Shown here: positions 62,905 through 64,000 of the stretch, piece by piece
Numbering within the stretch: the stretch's first letter is position 1
Layout: every line of letters starts with the position of its first letter
NCBI GenBank assembly: GCA_019009955.1
Contig: CM032228.1
Location: 227,892,001 to 227,956,000 of the forward strand
Source of the DNA: Riptortus pedestris
Taxonomy: Eukaryota > Arthropoda > Insecta > Hemiptera > Alydidae
DNA: 64,000 nt
Direction: 5' to 3'
Translations under genes and position numbers: made by a program
The notes under the pieces: model-generated
Told to the model about the DNA's origin: nothing
Databases searched by the model: none
Seen by the model: the letters and a program-made list of their open reading frames with translations, nothing else

Positions 62905-63720
62905 TGTTCCAAATAAAACATGATTTATTGCATGGAGCAATTCAACGTGTGAAAAGTTCCGCCAAACCTCTATTGATTACATCCAGCGCTATCTATTAGC
63001 GGGCTGTAGAAGTTCTAGGTTGCTATGCTACGTAAACTGCCGAGAGTTTGAGTAACTTCGTAATTATCTTTTAGGGTTTTTAATATCCATTCAAAATATT
63101 ACCCAATGATTACAATTGAAGTTTGCAACATACGTTGAACAGAACACAAAATGTAATAACAGTCAACAGGTGTATAGTTATGAATCCAAGGGAAATGCTA
63201 TAAGCTCGACTGGGAGGTTTGGCAGCCTCCTGTAATCCAGCTACTTGGAGGTCGGGTACTTAGGATGGATTGAGATGGGGAGCAACTGGAGAGAGGTGTT
63301 CCTGCGTCGACCAGGCGTCCGCACTAAGCTGACCATCAACATGGTGTGGCCGAGGGAGCTTGGCTTCACCAGGTTAGCTAAGGAGAGGCGTACCGGGCCA
63401 GGGGGGAAACCCAGCAGCCAAAAGTCTCCGTGGATAGCAGTAGTGGGACCGCGCCCGTGAGTGGGACCCTCTCACCAGCCCTGTCAATAAATACAAACAA
63501 GTATCTTTTTGCTATTTTTTACTTTGATTGCCAATTTTTTATGTGTTGACAATTCAAATTAACTATTACTATCAACATTTCGGTGGTTGAATATTTTCTT
63601 TTGGAGTTGTATCTTTATTTAAAAGTTTTGTTTATTTTTATTAACGTCCACTTTTTTGCAACAAATGCTAAATGGAATGGGTTATCTACAGGGTTACCTG
63701 CGTTATAGAAATTACCATTA
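62905..63720 (+). repeat. third, direct copy of part of the arm
   Basis: Parallels 58550-59400 in the same orientation (CATGATTTATTGCATGGAGC, GCGCTATCTATTAGCGGGCT, the GC-rich module, CTTTTGGAGTTGTATC). Flanks of the module are only about 80% identical to copy 2. A SINE fragment lies at 63625-63720. Confidence 0.85.
63200..63490 (+). repeat. GC-rich conserved module, copy 3
   Basis: Protein frame (63245-63460, TTG start) identical to copy 1. A 40-bp terminal piece recurs at 63764-63806 (GGGACCGCGCCCGTGAGTGG). Confidence 0.8.
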
Positions 63721-63806
63721 TTATTTTCTTCTAGGTGTAATAGATTAACTTGTTTTATTAAGAGGGACCGCGCCCGTGAGTGGGACCCTCTCACCAGCCC
63801 TGTCAA

Positions 63807-64000
63807 TAAATTCAAACAAGTATCTTTTTACTTTAATTGCCAATTTTTTTTGGCAGAGTGCCCTAAATGGAATCCGCTGAAAACAAATAGCACATTTATA
63901 AAAATAATAAATAGTAATTATTTAAAATAATAATAAGCAAAAAATAGTATTATTTAATTAGTTACTTTGCTTATATATATATAGATATATATAGATATAT
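63807..64000. other. window end
   Basis: AT-rich, ending in a TA/GATA microsatellite from about 63973. Nothing else seen. Confidence 0.6.

Larger units (their letters stand above)
58036..62912 (-). repeat. large inverted repeat, right arm
   Basis: Complement of 50309-53525, longer because two HINE-like elements (59903-60854 and 61122-62011) inserted here after the duplication. Contains GC-rich module copy 2, and SINE fragments at 59310-59400 and 62383-62455. Confidence 0.85.

Noticed and set aside
1..64000. CRISPR arrays, operons or prokaryotic signals
   Set aside because: No regularly spaced identical repeats with unique spacers and no dense ORFs. Spliced gene structure shows a eukaryotic genome.

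Overview
This is an AT-rich, repeat-laden nuclear window from an animal genome, most likely an insect or other arthropod. Evidence for this is the spliceosomal introns, a 23-exon metazoan gene of the SLC9C (sperm-type Na+/H+ exchanger) family, and remnants of mariner, hAT, piggyBac, Helitron/Helentron, LTR, LINE and tRNA-derived SINE elements. The species cannot be named from the sequence.

The one protein-coding gene I can support runs left to right on the + strand from about 4738 to 48426. I assembled 23 coding exons. Every junction keeps phase, all splice sites are GT-AG except one GC-AG donor after exon 20, and the product is 1340 residues. It has the full SLC9C layout: an N-terminal NHE-like membrane domain (exons 2-8), a linker with a CxxC motif (9-11), a four-helix voltage-sensor domain with an S4 carrying K742, R745, R751 and R754 (12-14), a cyclic-nucleotide-binding domain (16-19) and a charged C-terminal tail (20-23). 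The residues that make an NHE an exchanger are altered: the ND pair reads T198-L199 and the DP pair reads E169-S170. The cNMP phosphate-cassette arginine position is also changed. This looks like a voltage-sensor/CNBD protein on a degenerate transporter core. It is the most interesting biology in the window.

Region by region: 1-4737 is upstream sequence filled with copies of one high-copy element, a SINE, a MITE and TA microsatellites. 4738-48426 is the gene, with introns carrying a LINE 3' end, a hAT MITE, a solo LTR and a second LTR piece, a foldback hairpin, two Helitron copies, a broken THAP domain, a piggyBac-type element, a mariner remnant nested in another element, and many SINEs. 48427-50300 holds the 3' UTR/poly(A) signal and unremarkable sequence. 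50309-62912 is a multi-kilobase interrupted inverted repeat. 62905-64000 carries a further direct copy of part of one arm.

The dominant repeat is about 0.6-0.95 kb when full length. It has a fixed start (GTCCGTCACGCAGG), 12-bp subterminal inverted repeats, a central TA microsatellite, a 20-bp palindrome near the 3' end and a terminal CTGCTAAAA. Comparing the two arms of the large inverted repeat gives two filled/empty site pairs. They show insertion into an A/T run with no target-site duplication, as expected for a Helentron-associated (DINE-1/HINE-like) element. A separate roughly 290-bp GC-rich module is nearly identical in three copies although the flanks of one copy have diverged strongly.
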